Shown: positions 8,000 through 15,927, numbered from the stretch's first letter. The stretch is DNA of 15,927 nt from Bodonicaedibacter sp963693005 (GCA_963693005.1 OY843707.1:1-15927), one strand, 5' to 3'. Numbers and translations: made by a program. Notes: generated from the letters alone by a model not told the origin.

Positions 8000-9739
8000 A
8001 TGCGCCGTTTCTTCCGCTCTGCCCCGGCGGCCCTCGCCTCCACCGCGGCCATGCGCTTCACCAAGGACCATCCGGTCCCGACCTACGACCACCACGCCTC
8101 CGTGGCCGAGCGCGACGGCGGCGTGAACGTCCTGCGCTTCCCCGCCACCGACGACGCCGCCTTCCAGGAGAACAAGGCCCGAATGGATGCCATGAGCAAG
8201 GAGCTCGCTGACAAGGTCCGTGCCAACGCTGACGGCACCGCCGCCGACGTCGTCCCCCGCCAGCGCCACGTTGCCCGCGGGAAGCTGCTCGTGCGCGACC
8301 GCATCGAGAAGCTCGTGGACCCGAACACGCCGTTCCTCGAGCTTTCCCAGCTGGCCGGACACGAGCTCTACGGCGCCGAGTCCCCCGCCGCGGGCGGTCT
8401 CATCACTGGCATCGGTGTCATCAACGGCACCCGCTGTATGATCGTCGCCAACGACGCCACCGTCAAGGGCGGCACGTACTACCCCATCACCGTCAAGAAG
8501 CACCTGCGCGCACAGAAGATCGCCGAGCAGAACCGCCTGCCCTGCGTCTACCTCGTCGACAGCGGCGGTGCCAACCTCGAGCGCCAGGCGGACGTCTTCC
8601 CGGACGAGCAGCACTTCGGCCGCATCTTCTTCAACCAGGCCAACATGTCCGCCAAGCGCATCCCGCAGATCGCCATCGTCATGGGCTCCTGCACCGCCGG
8701 CGGCGCCTACGTCCCGTGCATGGCCGACGAGTCCGTCATCGTCCGGAAGACTGGCACCATCTTCCTCGGTGGCCCGCTGCTGGTCCGCGCCGCCACCGGC
8801 GAGGAGGTCGAGGCTGAGGAGCTCGGCGGTGCCGACGTGCACTGCCGCAAGTCCGGCGTCACCGACTACTACGCGGCGGACGACCTCCACGCGCTGTACC
8901 TCTGCCGCCGCATCGTCGCGAACCTCGAGACGGCGGCGTCGTCCAAGGTGGCCGGGCCTGTGCCGACGGAGTTCGCGGAGCCGAAGGACGACCCAGCGGA
9001 GATGGGCGGCTTCATCTCCGACCTGACGGCCTCCGTCGTCGTCCCCTTCGACATCAAGGCGATCATCTCCCGCATCGTCGACGGCTCCGTCTTCGACGAG
9101 TTCAAGGCGCTCTACGGTGAGACCATCGTCTGCGGCTTCGCCAAGGTCAAGGGCCTCCCGGTGGGCATCGTCGCGAACAACGGCATCCTGTACTCCGAGG
9201 CCGCCCTCAAGGCGACCCACTTCATCGAGCTCTGCGCCCAGCGCGACATCCCGCTGCTGTTCCTGCAGAACATCACGGGCTTCATGGTGGGCAAGAAGTA
9301 CGAGGAGACCGGCATCGCCAAGAACGGCGCGAAGATGGTCACCGCCGTGGCCACCGCGAACGTCCCGAAGATCACCGTCGTCATCGGCGGGTCCTACGGC
9401 GCCGGGAACTACGGCATGTGCGGCCGCGCCTACGACCCACGGTTCATGTTCATGTGGCCCAACGCCCGCATCTCCGTCATGGGCGGCAACCAGGCGGCCG
9501 AGGTCCTCGCCATGACCAACACCAAGCTCAAGGGCGCCGGCGACGACAAGGTCGCGGAGTTCAAGGCCAAGGTCAAGGGCAAGTACGAGCACGAGGGCTC
9601 CTGCTACTACAGCACCTCCCGTCTCTGGGACGACGGCGTCATCGCCCCGGACGCCACGCGCGACGTCGTTGGGGAGTGCCTCCGCACCGTGCGCTGTGCC
9701 CCGAACCCGGAGCCCAAGTTCGGTCTCTTCCGCATGTAG
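8000..9739 (+). CDS. MCCC2: 3-methylcrotonyl-CoA carboxylase beta subunit, mitochondrial
   Basis: This 579-residue protein is the biotin-dependent carboxyltransferase subunit of methylcrotonyl-CoA carboxylase. It moves the carboxyl group from biotin on the alpha subunit to 3-methylcrotonyl-CoA in leucine breakdown, in the mitochondrial matrix. The start 'MRRFFRSAPAALAST' is an Arg/Ala/Ser-rich, acid-free presequence. An upstream in-frame GTG at 7988 is not a credible eukaryotic start. Family features include 'GGANLERQADVFPDEQHFGR', the glycine-rich 'GSCTAGGAY' at residues 229-237, 'HCRKSGVTD', the second glycine-rich loop 'GSYGAGNYGMCGRAYDPRF' starting at residue 464, and a C-terminus ending 'FGLFRM'. 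Both carboxyltransferase halves are complete, and the length fits the family (human protein about 563). The MCC-type 'NITGFMVGKKYEETGIAKNG' block favours MCC over propionyl-CoA carboxylase. Geranyl-CoA carboxylase is a less likely alternative. The alpha subunit is not in this window. Confidence 0.95.
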   Translation: MRRFFRSAPAALASTAAMRFTKDHPVPTYDHHASVAERDGGVNVLRFPATDDAAFQENKARMDAMSKELADKVRANADGTAADVVPRQRHVARGKLLVRDRIEKLVDPNTPFLELSQLAGHELYGAESPAAGGLITGIGVINGTRCMIVANDATVKGGTYYPITVKKHLRAQKIAEQNRLPCVYLVDSGGANLERQADVFPDEQHFGRIFFNQANMSAKRIPQIAIVMGSCTAGGAYVPCMADESVIVRKTGTIFLGGPLLVRAATGEEVEAEELGGADVHCRKSGVTDYYAADDLHALYLCRRIVANLETAASSKVAGPVPTEFAEPKDDPAEMGGFISDLTASVVVPFDIKAIISRIVDGSVFDEFKALYGETIVCGFAKVKGLPVGIVANNGILYSEAALKATHFIELCAQRDIPLLFLQNITGFMVGKKYEETGIAKNGAKMVTAVATANVPKITVVIGGSYGAGNYGMCGRAYDPRFMFMWPNARISVMGGNQAAEVLAMTNTKLKGAGDDKVAEFKAKVKGKYEHEGSCYYSTSRLWDDGVIAPDATRDVVGECLRTVRCAPNPEPKFGLFRM

Positions 9740-10116
9740 AGTGGAGCCTGTCCTCCTCCGCTTCCCTCTCGCCCGGCTCGGTGATTCATTATTGCGCTTC
9801 ACCGAGCCCGACCAGGCCGCCGGACGCTGACTCCTCACCAAATTGGCTCCACGCCCGAGTCCTGCCCTCTGCCGCGCAGCGCGTTGCCGGCGGATGAGGC
9901 ACACCACCCCGCACATGGGCTCGTTGCTCTTTATCAGTTTTGTTTTCCATTCCTTTGTTTTTCTGCGCTCCGTTCCGAGAATTGACAAAACAACACTTGC
10001 ACGTCAAGTCCCAGCGATCGACATGAAGCGTGAGCACACCGCAGACGACGAGCCTAGTGACTTGCTTTTTTTTGTGACCAGCGGTTCGAGATCTTTGGGC
10101 GACGATAGGTAGGTGT
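9740..10116 (+). promoter_or_regulatory. Intergenic region: 3' UTR of the carboxylase gene plus trans-splice signals for the next gene
   Basis: This 377-base spacer contains no credible gene. A C/T-rich stretch follows the carboxylase stop (about 9749-9775). A T-rich island lies at about 9923-9974, followed by AG at 9978-9979. A second tract of eight T at 10066-10073 is followed by AG at 10080-10081. That last AG is the best spliced-leader acceptor candidate, giving a 35-base leader without an ATG before the start codon at 10117. A 29-codon ORF at 10023-10112 lies mostly upstream of this acceptor and is probably not meaningful. Confidence 0.5.
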
Positions 10117-12780
10117 ATGAAACGCCGCGCAGATCACCGCCGCGACGACGACACCGCCGGGAGTGCTCCGCGGCGGCTCTTGACGTCGACCCGGGCGCTG
10201 CTCGCTCGCCAGACGCGGATCGTGGACTACGTGCTGTGGACCGCCGTCTTCGTCGTCCTGTGCCTCGTCGTCTACACCCGCACCCAGCCCGCGCCGCCTC
10301 CGAGGGCACCGCGACCCACGGCCCGGCCCGCTGTGCAGGTCCCACACGACGACGCCACTGCGGTGCCTCGGGAGGAGCCGCGCGAGGAGCCACAGGCTGG
10401 GCACCACGCAGCGCGTGAGCAAGAGGCGACGCCGGCTCCGTCACGAGGACTCATCGACGACAGCCACCAGTGCGTCCAGGCCGCGGCCGCGGAGCGCCGT
10501 GTGCTGCGTGAGGCGGCGCTCGCGCGCTACCACGCGGTCCACCGCCGAGCACGGCCGGCGGATAAGGAGCGGGTATTATCGCATCCGACCAAGCAGGTCG
10601 CGACGCCCGTCCCGCGCGGCGCTATCGCAAGGCCGCGGGACGTGGAAGAGGAGCATGAGGTGGAGGAGGCCGTGGCCGACTTGCAGCCGCCGTCGTTCGT
10701 CGTCCCACGCCCGTTGCCCTCTGGGCGGCAAGGCCCGGGTGACGTGCTCGCTCCGACCCGCGGGCGGCAACGGAGCGACAACACCCCGGAGTGCATGGCG
10801 GTCGACGCCCCCTTCGTCGCCCTGGCAAGGCAGCACGTCCCCCTGGGCGATACCGCCAAATGCGCCGCCAGGATGGCACCGCTGCCGGTGATGCTGCCGT
10901 TGTTACTCAACACTCACCGCGGACAGTGCGCCACGCGAGCTTCGCAGCCGGAGGACGACGATGCTGCGATGGCGGCCGCCCCGGCGGCGAATCCGTGGGC
11001 GACGCCGGACGACCTCATCCGCAGCCTCGACCACGGGGAGGTCCTCCGCCGACGCCGCGCGCCCTTCCTCGTCACCGTGTGCCCACCGCCGGTGCGCCAC
11101 ACTAACCGTCTCTTCTTCGACATCAACAGCGGCGAATACGGCGCCGTCGATGGGGGTGTGCGGTGGTTCCTCTCGACGTACCCCGGTGCCGAGCACTTCG
11201 CGGTGCATGCCTTCGACCCCGACCCTGTCGTCGCCATGACGTACCGCGTCCGAGCACTGCGCACCGCTGTCGCCCGCCGCGAGGCCGCGAGGAAGAAGAA
11301 GGCAGGCGCGGCGACAGAGACGCCGAAGCCGCGGACGCCGGCGGAGCGAATCGAGGAGCTCAGCCACCGCGTGTGGTTCCGGCGCGCCATGGTGTGGAAC
11401 GACACGGGGCACATCGCCCAACTCACGCTTGGCCCCGCCCCGGCCTCCTTCAAGATGCAGCGGGCCCACCACGGCGCCGGGCACGTCACCGTGCCGGACC
11501 CCGGATCGACCCCCGCCCCGGAGGGCGACGAAGAATTCACGAACAAGGACGGCAACGTGGTGCGCAAGTCGAAGAAAGGCAAGCGCATCGACATTATCGT
11601 GAAGCACCACGGCGAGAACAACGCCGGCATCGACGACGGCGGCGTCAACGGCGTCCCGCTGCTCCCGCCCGCCGCTCCTGTGTTCCGGGATGTGCCCCTG
11701 ACTCCGGGGGAGCTGGACCAGCGGCGCCTCCACGAGGAGGAGCAGGCCCTGCTGCCAGTGCACCACCGGCGGGCTTTCATGCGGGCGGACGGGCAGGCGC
11801 ACGGCCGCCCGACCCGGACGGTGGACCTCCACGTCCTTGCCTCGCACGACCCGACCCTGCGGATGCTGAACCGCCGCATGCTGCCCTCTGAGCACACCCA
11901 CGGCCGTCACAGCTTCGTCGATGCGTTCGATGTCCTGCGGGAGCGGGAGCAGCACTTCGCCAAGGGCCGCGGCGCCCAGGAGGCGCAGCGCCAGGAGCGC
12001 CGCCACGCCCGCCGCCGTGAGTCAGACACCACGGCCGACGTGAACGACCGCCTCGCCGAAGATCAAGACATTCTTGAGCTCGGCCTCCAGGGCGTCCCGC
12101 GGCCCGGCGCCGCTGGGAGCTACCGCCACGGCACGCACCGCGACGTTGTTCAGCACGACGACGACACCCCGGACGACGCTCAGCGAAAGTTGCGGGAGCA
12201 GCGGCCCTCAGCGGAGCGCGCGAGCCGAGAAGCGCATGCCAAGACGGAAGCAGCGGCGGCGAGACGGGAGGAGCAGGAGCGGCTCGCGCGGCAGTGGGAC
12301 ATTTTCGATGAGCGCCGGGCAGCGAGAGCAGCGGAGCGAGAGAAGCGCGCGCTGGAGCACCACGCCGCGATGGAGCGCCACGACGACGACGTCGCGGACG
12401 CCCGCTACGCCGCGGCCGAGAAGACACTCGACGCCTTAGTGCGACGGCTCGAGCGGCAGCGGGGGGACGACCCCATGGCGCAGGAGTTCACACCGCTGCT
12501 GCGGCTGACGCCGACCATGGCCCTGGCCGACATCCTGCACAAGGAGGCGCAGGTTGAGGACGTCGTCGTGCTCCGGCTCAACGCAGCGGGCCACGAGCAG
12601 ACACTGCTGCACCACCTCGCCGTCACGGGCGCCCTCCGTCTCGTTGACGAAGTGTTCGTTGTCTGCCGCAACGTGGACCTAACGCCGCTGTGGAACACTC
12701 CTCGCACCGCGGCGGACTGCCAGCGGATCGTCCGGTCGCTCCGTGCCGTCGGGGTCTACGCCCATGAATGGTACGAGTAG
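10117..12780 (+). CDS. Membrane-anchored protein with split, degenerate FkbM/DUF7870-like methyltransferase fold
   Basis: This protein has 887 residues. Residues 35-54 form a single hydrophobic helix after a basic N-terminus, suggesting a type II signal anchor, followed by a Pro/Arg-rich stem. Around residues 332-341 is 'LFFDINSGEY', then 'WFLSTYP' and 'VHAFDPDP' (to 370), then 'RAMVWNDTG' near 423-431. This order matches the first half of FkbM-type methyltransferases, especially the plant DUF7870 group. The second half appears only near the end: 'LTPTMALADIL', 'DVVVLRLNAAGHEQTLLHHL' (815-834), 'DEVFVVC' and a C-terminal 'LRAVGVYAHEW'. Between the halves lies an insertion of about 350 residues that is low in complexity, ending in a highly charged probable coiled coil (about 689-787). 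The usual 'K.D.EG.E' motif reads 'RLNAAGHE', so catalysis is doubtful. The family call is from motif recognition only. A secretory-pathway location is inferred. Confidence 0.65.
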   Translation: MKRRADHRRDDDTAGSAPRRLLTSTRALLARQTRIVDYVLWTAVFVVLCLVVYTRTQPAPPPRAPRPTARPAVQVPHDDATAVPREEPREEPQAGHHAAREQEATPAPSRGLIDDSHQCVQAAAAERRVLREAALARYHAVHRRARPADKERVLSHPTKQVATPVPRGAIARPRDVEEEHEVEEAVADLQPPSFVVPRPLPSGRQGPGDVLAPTRGRQRSDNTPECMAVDAPFVALARQHVPLGDTAKCAARMAPLPVMLPLLLNTHRGQCATRASQPEDDDAAMAAAPAANPWATPDDLIRSLDHGEVLRRRRAPFLVTVCPPPVRHTNRLFFDINSGEYGAVDGGVRWFLSTYPGAEHFAVHAFDPDPVVAMTYRVRALRTAVARREAARKKKAGAATETPKPRTPAERIEELSHRVWFRRAMVWNDTGHIAQLTLGPAPASFKMQRAHHGAGHVTVPDPGSTPAPEGDEEFTNKDGNVVRKSKKGKRIDIIVKHHGENNAGIDDGGVNGVPLLPPAAPVFRDVPLTPGELDQRRLHEEEQALLPVHHRRAFMRADGQAHGRPTRTVDLHVLASHDPTLRMLNRRMLPSEHTHGRHSFVDAFDVLREREQHFAKGRGAQEAQRQERRHARRRESDTTADVNDRLAEDQDILELGLQGVPRPGAAGSYRHGTHRDVVQHDDDTPDDAQRKLREQRPSAERASREAHAKTEAAAARREEQERLARQWDIFDERRAARAAEREKRALEHHAAMERHDDDVADARYAAAEKTLDALVRRLERQRGDDPMAQEFTPLLRLTPTMALADILHKEAQVEDVVVLRLNAAGHEQTLLHHLAVTGALRLVDEVFVVCRNVDLTPLWNTPRTAADCQRIVRSLRAVGVYAHEWYE

Positions 12781-12844
12781 GTTGGCGCTGCGCCCGTGGG
12801 GGTCGCTGCTCGCGCTATGTGGACGCTGACCGCGAGGCTGTCGG
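12781..12844 (+). promoter_or_regulatory. Very short spacer upstream of the aminopeptidase gene
   Basis: Only 64 bases separate the stop of the methyltransferase-like gene from the first aminopeptidase ATG. No long pyrimidine run comparable to those in the other spacers is present; the best is a mixed stretch at about 12802-12816. The AG at 12835-12836 would give a leader of 8 bases, while AGs at 12865-12872 would select the ATG at 12875. An out-of-frame ATG sits at 12817. Any polypyrimidine signal may lie inside the 3' end of the preceding coding region. Confidence 0.3.
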
Positions 12845-14410
12845 ATGAGTATTTGGTTGCCCGTAGGAAGAGCTATGCCGCGTTCGCGCACCAAGTCCAC
12901 CCGCGAGGAGACCAACGTCTCGAGCTTCGTGGCCGCCACCACCGACTTCAAGTCCAACGTTACCTTCGCTCCGATCGACACCGTGGTCGCCCCGCAGAGC
13001 TACGCCCTCCTGTTGACACAGTCCACGGCGGAGGAAACCTTCAAGAAGCTCCCCTTCTGGGAGGCGTCGCTCGCCGCCGCGCTCAGCCGCGCCCCCGTCG
13101 GGCGCCACTACGTCCTCGGCACCACCTCCAAGGGTGTTCGGGTCGCTGTCGGCGTCGTGCCGACTGAGGCGTCCCGCCACAACGCCCCGGAGCGTCCGGA
13201 CGTGATCCCGGGTCTCATCGCTGCAGCCCTCAACGACGGCGCCCCGTCGGCCCTCAGCGTCGTCTCCCTCATCCCGACGGCGAGCACCACGAGCCTCATA
13301 ATCGCCCAGGCTATCGCCAAGGGCGCCAACAAGAACTTCACCGCCAAGGCCGGCCGGTGGGAGGAGGCGTATCTCGACAAGGGCGTCCCTGTCACGGCGT
13401 ACATCGCCGCCTCGAAGGGTGTGTGCGCGAAGCTCCAGGACGTCGCCACCGGTGTGCAGCTGTGCATGCGCCTCGTCGACGCCCCGACGAACCTCCTCGA
13501 CACCACCACCTTCGCCGAGATCGCCCAGACGTACGCCCAGAGCCTCGGCTTCGGGTTCTCCGAGATCCGCGGCGAGGACCTCCGCGAGCAGGGCTACGGT
13601 GGCATCTACGGCGTCGGCAAGGCTGCCGAGTTCCCGCCGGCTCTCGTCACGCTGGAGTACAAGCCGGCCAAGGCGGGCATGGCCCCCAAGGACAAGATCG
13701 CGCTCGTCGGCAAGGGCATCGTGTACGACACCGGCGGTCTGTCGATGAAGAGCAAGGACGGCATGTGCGGCATGAAGGCCGACATGGGCGGCGCTGCGGC
13801 GCTCTTCTCATCCTTCGTGACGCTCGTCCGCCTCGGCATCCAGCGCGAGGTCTCCTGCGTGCTGTGCCTCGCCGACAACGCTGTCGGCCCGCGTGCGCAG
13901 CGCCCCGACGACATCGTCGTGATGAAGAGCGGTATCACTGTGGAGCTCAACAACACCGACGCTGAGGGCCGTCTCGTCCTCGGCGACGGCGTGAACCACG
14001 CCTGCAGTCTCAAGGAGACCCCGGCGCTTGTGCTCGACATGGCGACGCTGACGGGCGCCCAGATGATCTCGACTGGTGCCCGCCACGCCGCCATCTTCGC
14101 CAACGACGGTCAGTGGGAGCGCACTGTCGTCGACGCCGGCATCGCCTCTGGGGACCTCGCCATGCCGATCCTCTACTGCCCGGAGTTCCACACCCCGGAG
14201 TTCGCGAGCACCGTGGCCGACCACCGCAACTCCGTCGCGGACCGTGGGAACGCCCAGTCTTCGTGCGCCGGCATGTTCATCCACTTCCACAAGCCCAAGG
14301 CCTACACGGGCGCTCTGGTGCACGTGGACATGGCCGGCCCGGCCTCTTCCGGCCGCCGCGCCACCGGCTACGGCGTTGCCCTCATCACCCAGCTCTTCGG
14401 CGACCTGTAG
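12845..14410 (+). CDS. Leucyl aminopeptidase, peptidase family M17
   Basis: This 521-residue enzyme belongs to the cytosol aminopeptidase (M17) family, usually a homohexamer with two metal ions per active site that removes N-terminal Leu and similar residues. Counting from ATG 12845, the predicted metal ligands are K290, D295, D313, D372 and E374. The catalytic residues are K302 and R376. Each sits exactly 20 positions after its counterpart in E. coli PepA (K270, D275, D293, D352, E354; K282, R356). The signature 'NTDAEGRL' spans 370-377, and 'GKGIVYDTGG' starts at 289. The N-terminal domain is divergent, as is normal for the family. A second in-frame ATG at 12875 (511 residues) is an alternative start, because several AG acceptors lie at 12865-12872. 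The spacer to the preceding gene is only 64 bases. The protein ends 'LITQLFGDL'. It appears intact and active. Confidence 0.95.
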   Translation: MSIWLPVGRAMPRSRTKSTREETNVSSFVAATTDFKSNVTFAPIDTVVAPQSYALLLTQSTAEETFKKLPFWEASLAAALSRAPVGRHYVLGTTSKGVRVAVGVVPTEASRHNAPERPDVIPGLIAAALNDGAPSALSVVSLIPTASTTSLIIAQAIAKGANKNFTAKAGRWEEAYLDKGVPVTAYIAASKGVCAKLQDVATGVQLCMRLVDAPTNLLDTTTFAEIAQTYAQSLGFGFSEIRGEDLREQGYGGIYGVGKAAEFPPALVTLEYKPAKAGMAPKDKIALVGKGIVYDTGGLSMKSKDGMCGMKADMGGAAALFSSFVTLVRLGIQREVSCVLCLADNAVGPRAQRPDDIVVMKSGITVELNNTDAEGRLVLGDGVNHACSLKETPALVLDMATLTGAQMISTGARHAAIFANDGQWERTVVDAGIASGDLAMPILYCPEFHTPEFASTVADHRNSVADRGNAQSSCAGMFIHFHKPKAYTGALVHVDMAGPASSGRRATGYGVALITQLFGDL

Positions 14411-14583
14411 CCTCGCCTCAGTATTCCCAGGCCCGCGAAGGTCCGTTCACTTCGTCGCCGGTTCCTTCTCTAGAAGGAGAGAAGAAAAAGAAAAACACGT
14501 TTATTCTCCAGGCTCGTCCTTTCAGATGATCTGGTGCGTTGTGCAGGAGTGTCCAAGGAGCTGCAGAACCCGTCTGAATCAAC
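14411..14583 (+). promoter_or_regulatory. Intergenic region with polypyrimidine tracts and candidate trans-splice acceptors
   Basis: This 173-base spacer has a pyrimidine tract at 14461-14471 followed directly by AG 14472-14473, then a purine run (14472-14495). Further pyrimidine tracts at 14501-14509 and 14512-14523 end in AG 14510-14511 and AG 14524-14525. An out-of-frame ATG at 14526 directly follows the last of these, so an acceptor at or before it would place an upstream ORF in the leader. AG 14544-14545 would avoid that. The spacer has the mixture expected of a 3' UTR plus trans-splice region. Confidence 0.45.
14464..14477 (+). repeat. Small inverted repeat overlapping a pyrimidine tract and AG
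   Basis: CCTTCT at 14464-14469 and AGAAGG at 14472-14477 are perfect reverse complements separated by two bases. The pairing can extend by one T-A pair (14463 with 14478). It overlaps the first pyrimidine tract and places the adjacent AG in the stem. A chance origin is quite possible because pyrimidine and purine runs abut here. Confidence 0.3.
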
Positions 14584-15927
14584 ATGCCGCGCAGGAAAGG
14601 CAAGCAGTCTCCCGCGCCGCAACCGGTGTCGCAGACTCAGCGCCCGTCACGCCCAGTGGATGTCGTGTCGGAGGAGGAGGAGCTGCTTGTGGGTGCGCCG
14701 ACGCCGGATTCCATCACCCAGACTCCTGATGTGTTCGCAGCGTCCCATAGACCTATGCGGCGCGATGGATCGGTGTTGCTCTTCACGGCCACCTACACGG
14801 ACCCGGACGCCCCGAGGCCCTGGATGGAGGCCCAGCCTTTTCGCGAGCCCAGTCCTTTCCATTCACAACCCATCACCGCGCGGTCAGCGGAGCGGGTCGA
14901 GAACGCCCCTGACGTCTACGCCCACCTTCCGTGGACCACGGAGGAACTCGAGGCGGCCGGCCGCTCGATCGACACCTTCTTCCGGCAGCTGTCGCGGGAA
15001 GCTCGGAATGACTACTCGACGCTGGCGCTGCTCCGCCGTGCCTTGAACGCCCACGATCAGGAAAGCCCCGAGAAAGCCCAAGACCGCTACTGGTGCTTCC
15101 GTGTCGCGCAACTGTGCTACGACGACGAGGACTGGGAGCTGCCGACGGACTTCTACCCGGAGCTTCCTGTGCACTGCAACCAAGAGGCGCTCAACTCCTC
15201 CCAGCTGTTCTTCACTCCGCTCGTGTTGCAGTCGCAGCCAACCAAGGACTTCCTGTCACAGGTCAACGATCACACCGAGCACGTGTCGCAGCGGTTTACA
15301 CCCAGCGAATTCGTGTCCGACGACTTTAAAGGTACACCGCCATTGAGCGGCAACCCATCGTTCCTCGAAGCGATCATCTACCACTTGCACGTAGCCCAGC
15401 CAGAGTGGGTGTCACTGGAGCTGTCGCAAGTACTCCGGTCCCGTTCGTGGTTTCCAGTCCCACACCTCTACTTCCCGTACGGGTCTGGCCATCGCGTCTT
15501 GGAGTTTCAAAAATGGTGCGAGCGGGCGCTCGAGCCCCGCCGCGTCGTGGAGGACGGCGAGGTGGTGCTGCTGCGGTTCCAGGACCTCCCTTCGTTCCAA
15601 CCCATGGGGACTCTGCTGCTCGTCGATGGCGAATACCGGACGGATCCTGACGGCTCGAACGGCCGCATTACCGAAGTGCCGCGCCCGGAAACCCGTGGCA
15701 GCGCTGTGCAGGCCCTTCTCTTCGATGCATGGCAGGTCGGCTTCGCCGCGATCAACAAGCAACGTCGGTATCTGCAGGATCACGGCATCACACCCAGAGT
15801 TGCGCCCATCCCCGACAGCAGCGACGAATCTGAGGACGCCGCCGATTCCGCTGTCGATGACGTCAACAACGTGGATGAGACGGTCAGCGTGGCGATGAGC
15901 GACGACGCGCTCCCGGCCGATGTCTCC
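14584..15927 (+). CDS. Unrecognised protein, 3' end beyond the window
   Basis: I do not recognise this gene. The frame is open for 448 codons from ATG 14584 to the last base, with no stop; an in-frame TGA lies just upstream at 14575-14577, so this is the first available ATG. The protein starts basic and Pro/Gln-rich ('MPRRKGKQSPAPQPVSQ'), then has an acidic patch ('SEEEELL'). The central region has aromatic-rich segments such as 'DRYWCFRVAQLCYDDEDW' (near 15088-15135) and 'SWFPVPHLYFPYGSGH' (near 15448-15495), suggesting a folded soluble domain. The visible C-terminal part is acidic and Ser/Asp-rich. No membrane helix or signal peptide is seen. Third-position A/T is more common than in the carboxylase, aminopeptidase or PAS genes, which fits a weakly expressed or faster-evolving gene. 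Length, absence of stops and orientation support it as real. Confidence 0.7.
   Translation, partial: MPRRKGKQSPAPQPVSQTQRPSRPVDVVSEEEELLVGAPTPDSITQTPDVFAASHRPMRRDGSVLLFTATYTDPDAPRPWMEAQPFREPSPFHSQPITARSAERVENAPDVYAHLPWTTEELEAAGRSIDTFFRQLSREARNDYSTLALLRRALNAHDQESPEKAQDRYWCFRVAQLCYDDEDWELPTDFYPELPVHCNQEALNSSQLFFTPLVLQSQPTKDFLSQVNDHTEHVSQRFTPSEFVSDDFKGTPPLSGNPSFLEAIIYHLHVAQPEWVSLELSQVLRSRSWFPVPHLYFPYGSGHRVLEFQKWCERALEPRRVVEDGEVVLLRFQDLPSFQPMGTLLLVDGEYRTDPDGSNGRITEVPRPETRGSAVQALLFDAWQVGFAAINKQRRYLQDHGITPRVAPIPDSSDESEDAADSAVDDVNNVDETVSVAMSDDALPADVS

Noticed and set aside
7904..9988. Antisense open frame of 694 codons over the carboxylase gene
   Set aside because: Same codon-bias artefact; the + strand encodes a complete, well-recognised enzyme here.
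10023..10112. 29-codon ORF upstream of the methyltransferase-like gene ('MKREHTADDEP')
   Set aside because: It contains the polypyrimidine tract and the likely splice acceptor at 10080-10081, so it would be cut by trans-splicing. Its start only superficially resembles that of the downstream protein.
9740..10116. tRNA or other structured RNA gene in the largest spacer
   Set aside because: I saw no cloverleaf, box motifs or other RNA signature by eye; composition fits UTR and splice signals.
1..15927. Bacterial origin, suggested by FixL-like PAS, carboxylase and PepA-like aminopeptidase
   Set aside because: There are no ribosome binding sites, the spacers hold T-rich tracts before AG, the carboxylase has a presequence, and the membrane-plus-13-PAS and 887-residue proteins are of eukaryotic style.

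Overview
The window looks like nuclear DNA of a GC-rich protist with kinetoplastid-type gene organisation. Five protein-coding regions all lie on the + strand, none shows an intron, and the spacers are short (64 to about 380 bases). Most spacers carry T-rich or pyrimidine-rich tracts followed by AG, the layout expected for polycistronic transcription with spliced-leader trans-splicing. The methylcrotonyl-CoA carboxylase gene encodes an N-terminal presequence that looks mitochondrial, and no bacterial ribosome binding sites are apparent. A large PAS sensor protein is not something I associate with parasitic trypanosomatids, so a free-living (bodonid-like) kinetoplastid is my best guess. Another trans-splicing lineage, such as a euglenid, diplonemid or dinoflagellate, is not excluded. 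Taxonomy is inference from layout and protein style only.

Layout. Positions 1-507 and about 480-7841 are two parts of what is probably one very large polytopic membrane protein, split by an apparent -1 frame change near 430-507. Its C-terminal two thirds (about 3000-7835) is an uninterrupted array of 13 PAS domains with a period of about 125 residues. The PAS domains resemble the oxygen sensor FixL and keep its heme-ligand His in all 13 copies and its distal Arg in 12 of 13. No output domain follows. Next come the beta subunit of mitochondrial 3-methylcrotonyl-CoA carboxylase (8000-9739) and a membrane-anchored protein with a split, degenerate FkbM/DUF7870-like methyltransferase fold (10117-12780). 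Then come an M17 leucyl aminopeptidase with all expected metal and catalytic residues (12845-14410) and an unrecognised gene running off the right edge (14584-15927).

The genes do not form an obvious pathway. Leucine links the carboxylase (leucine catabolism) and the aminopeptidase (release of N-terminal leucine), but in a kinetoplastid-style array neighbours are co-transcribed without being functionally related. The most notable item is the PAS array: a membrane protein with extracytoplasmic loops, up to 13 candidate heme-binding sensor modules and no recognisable effector.
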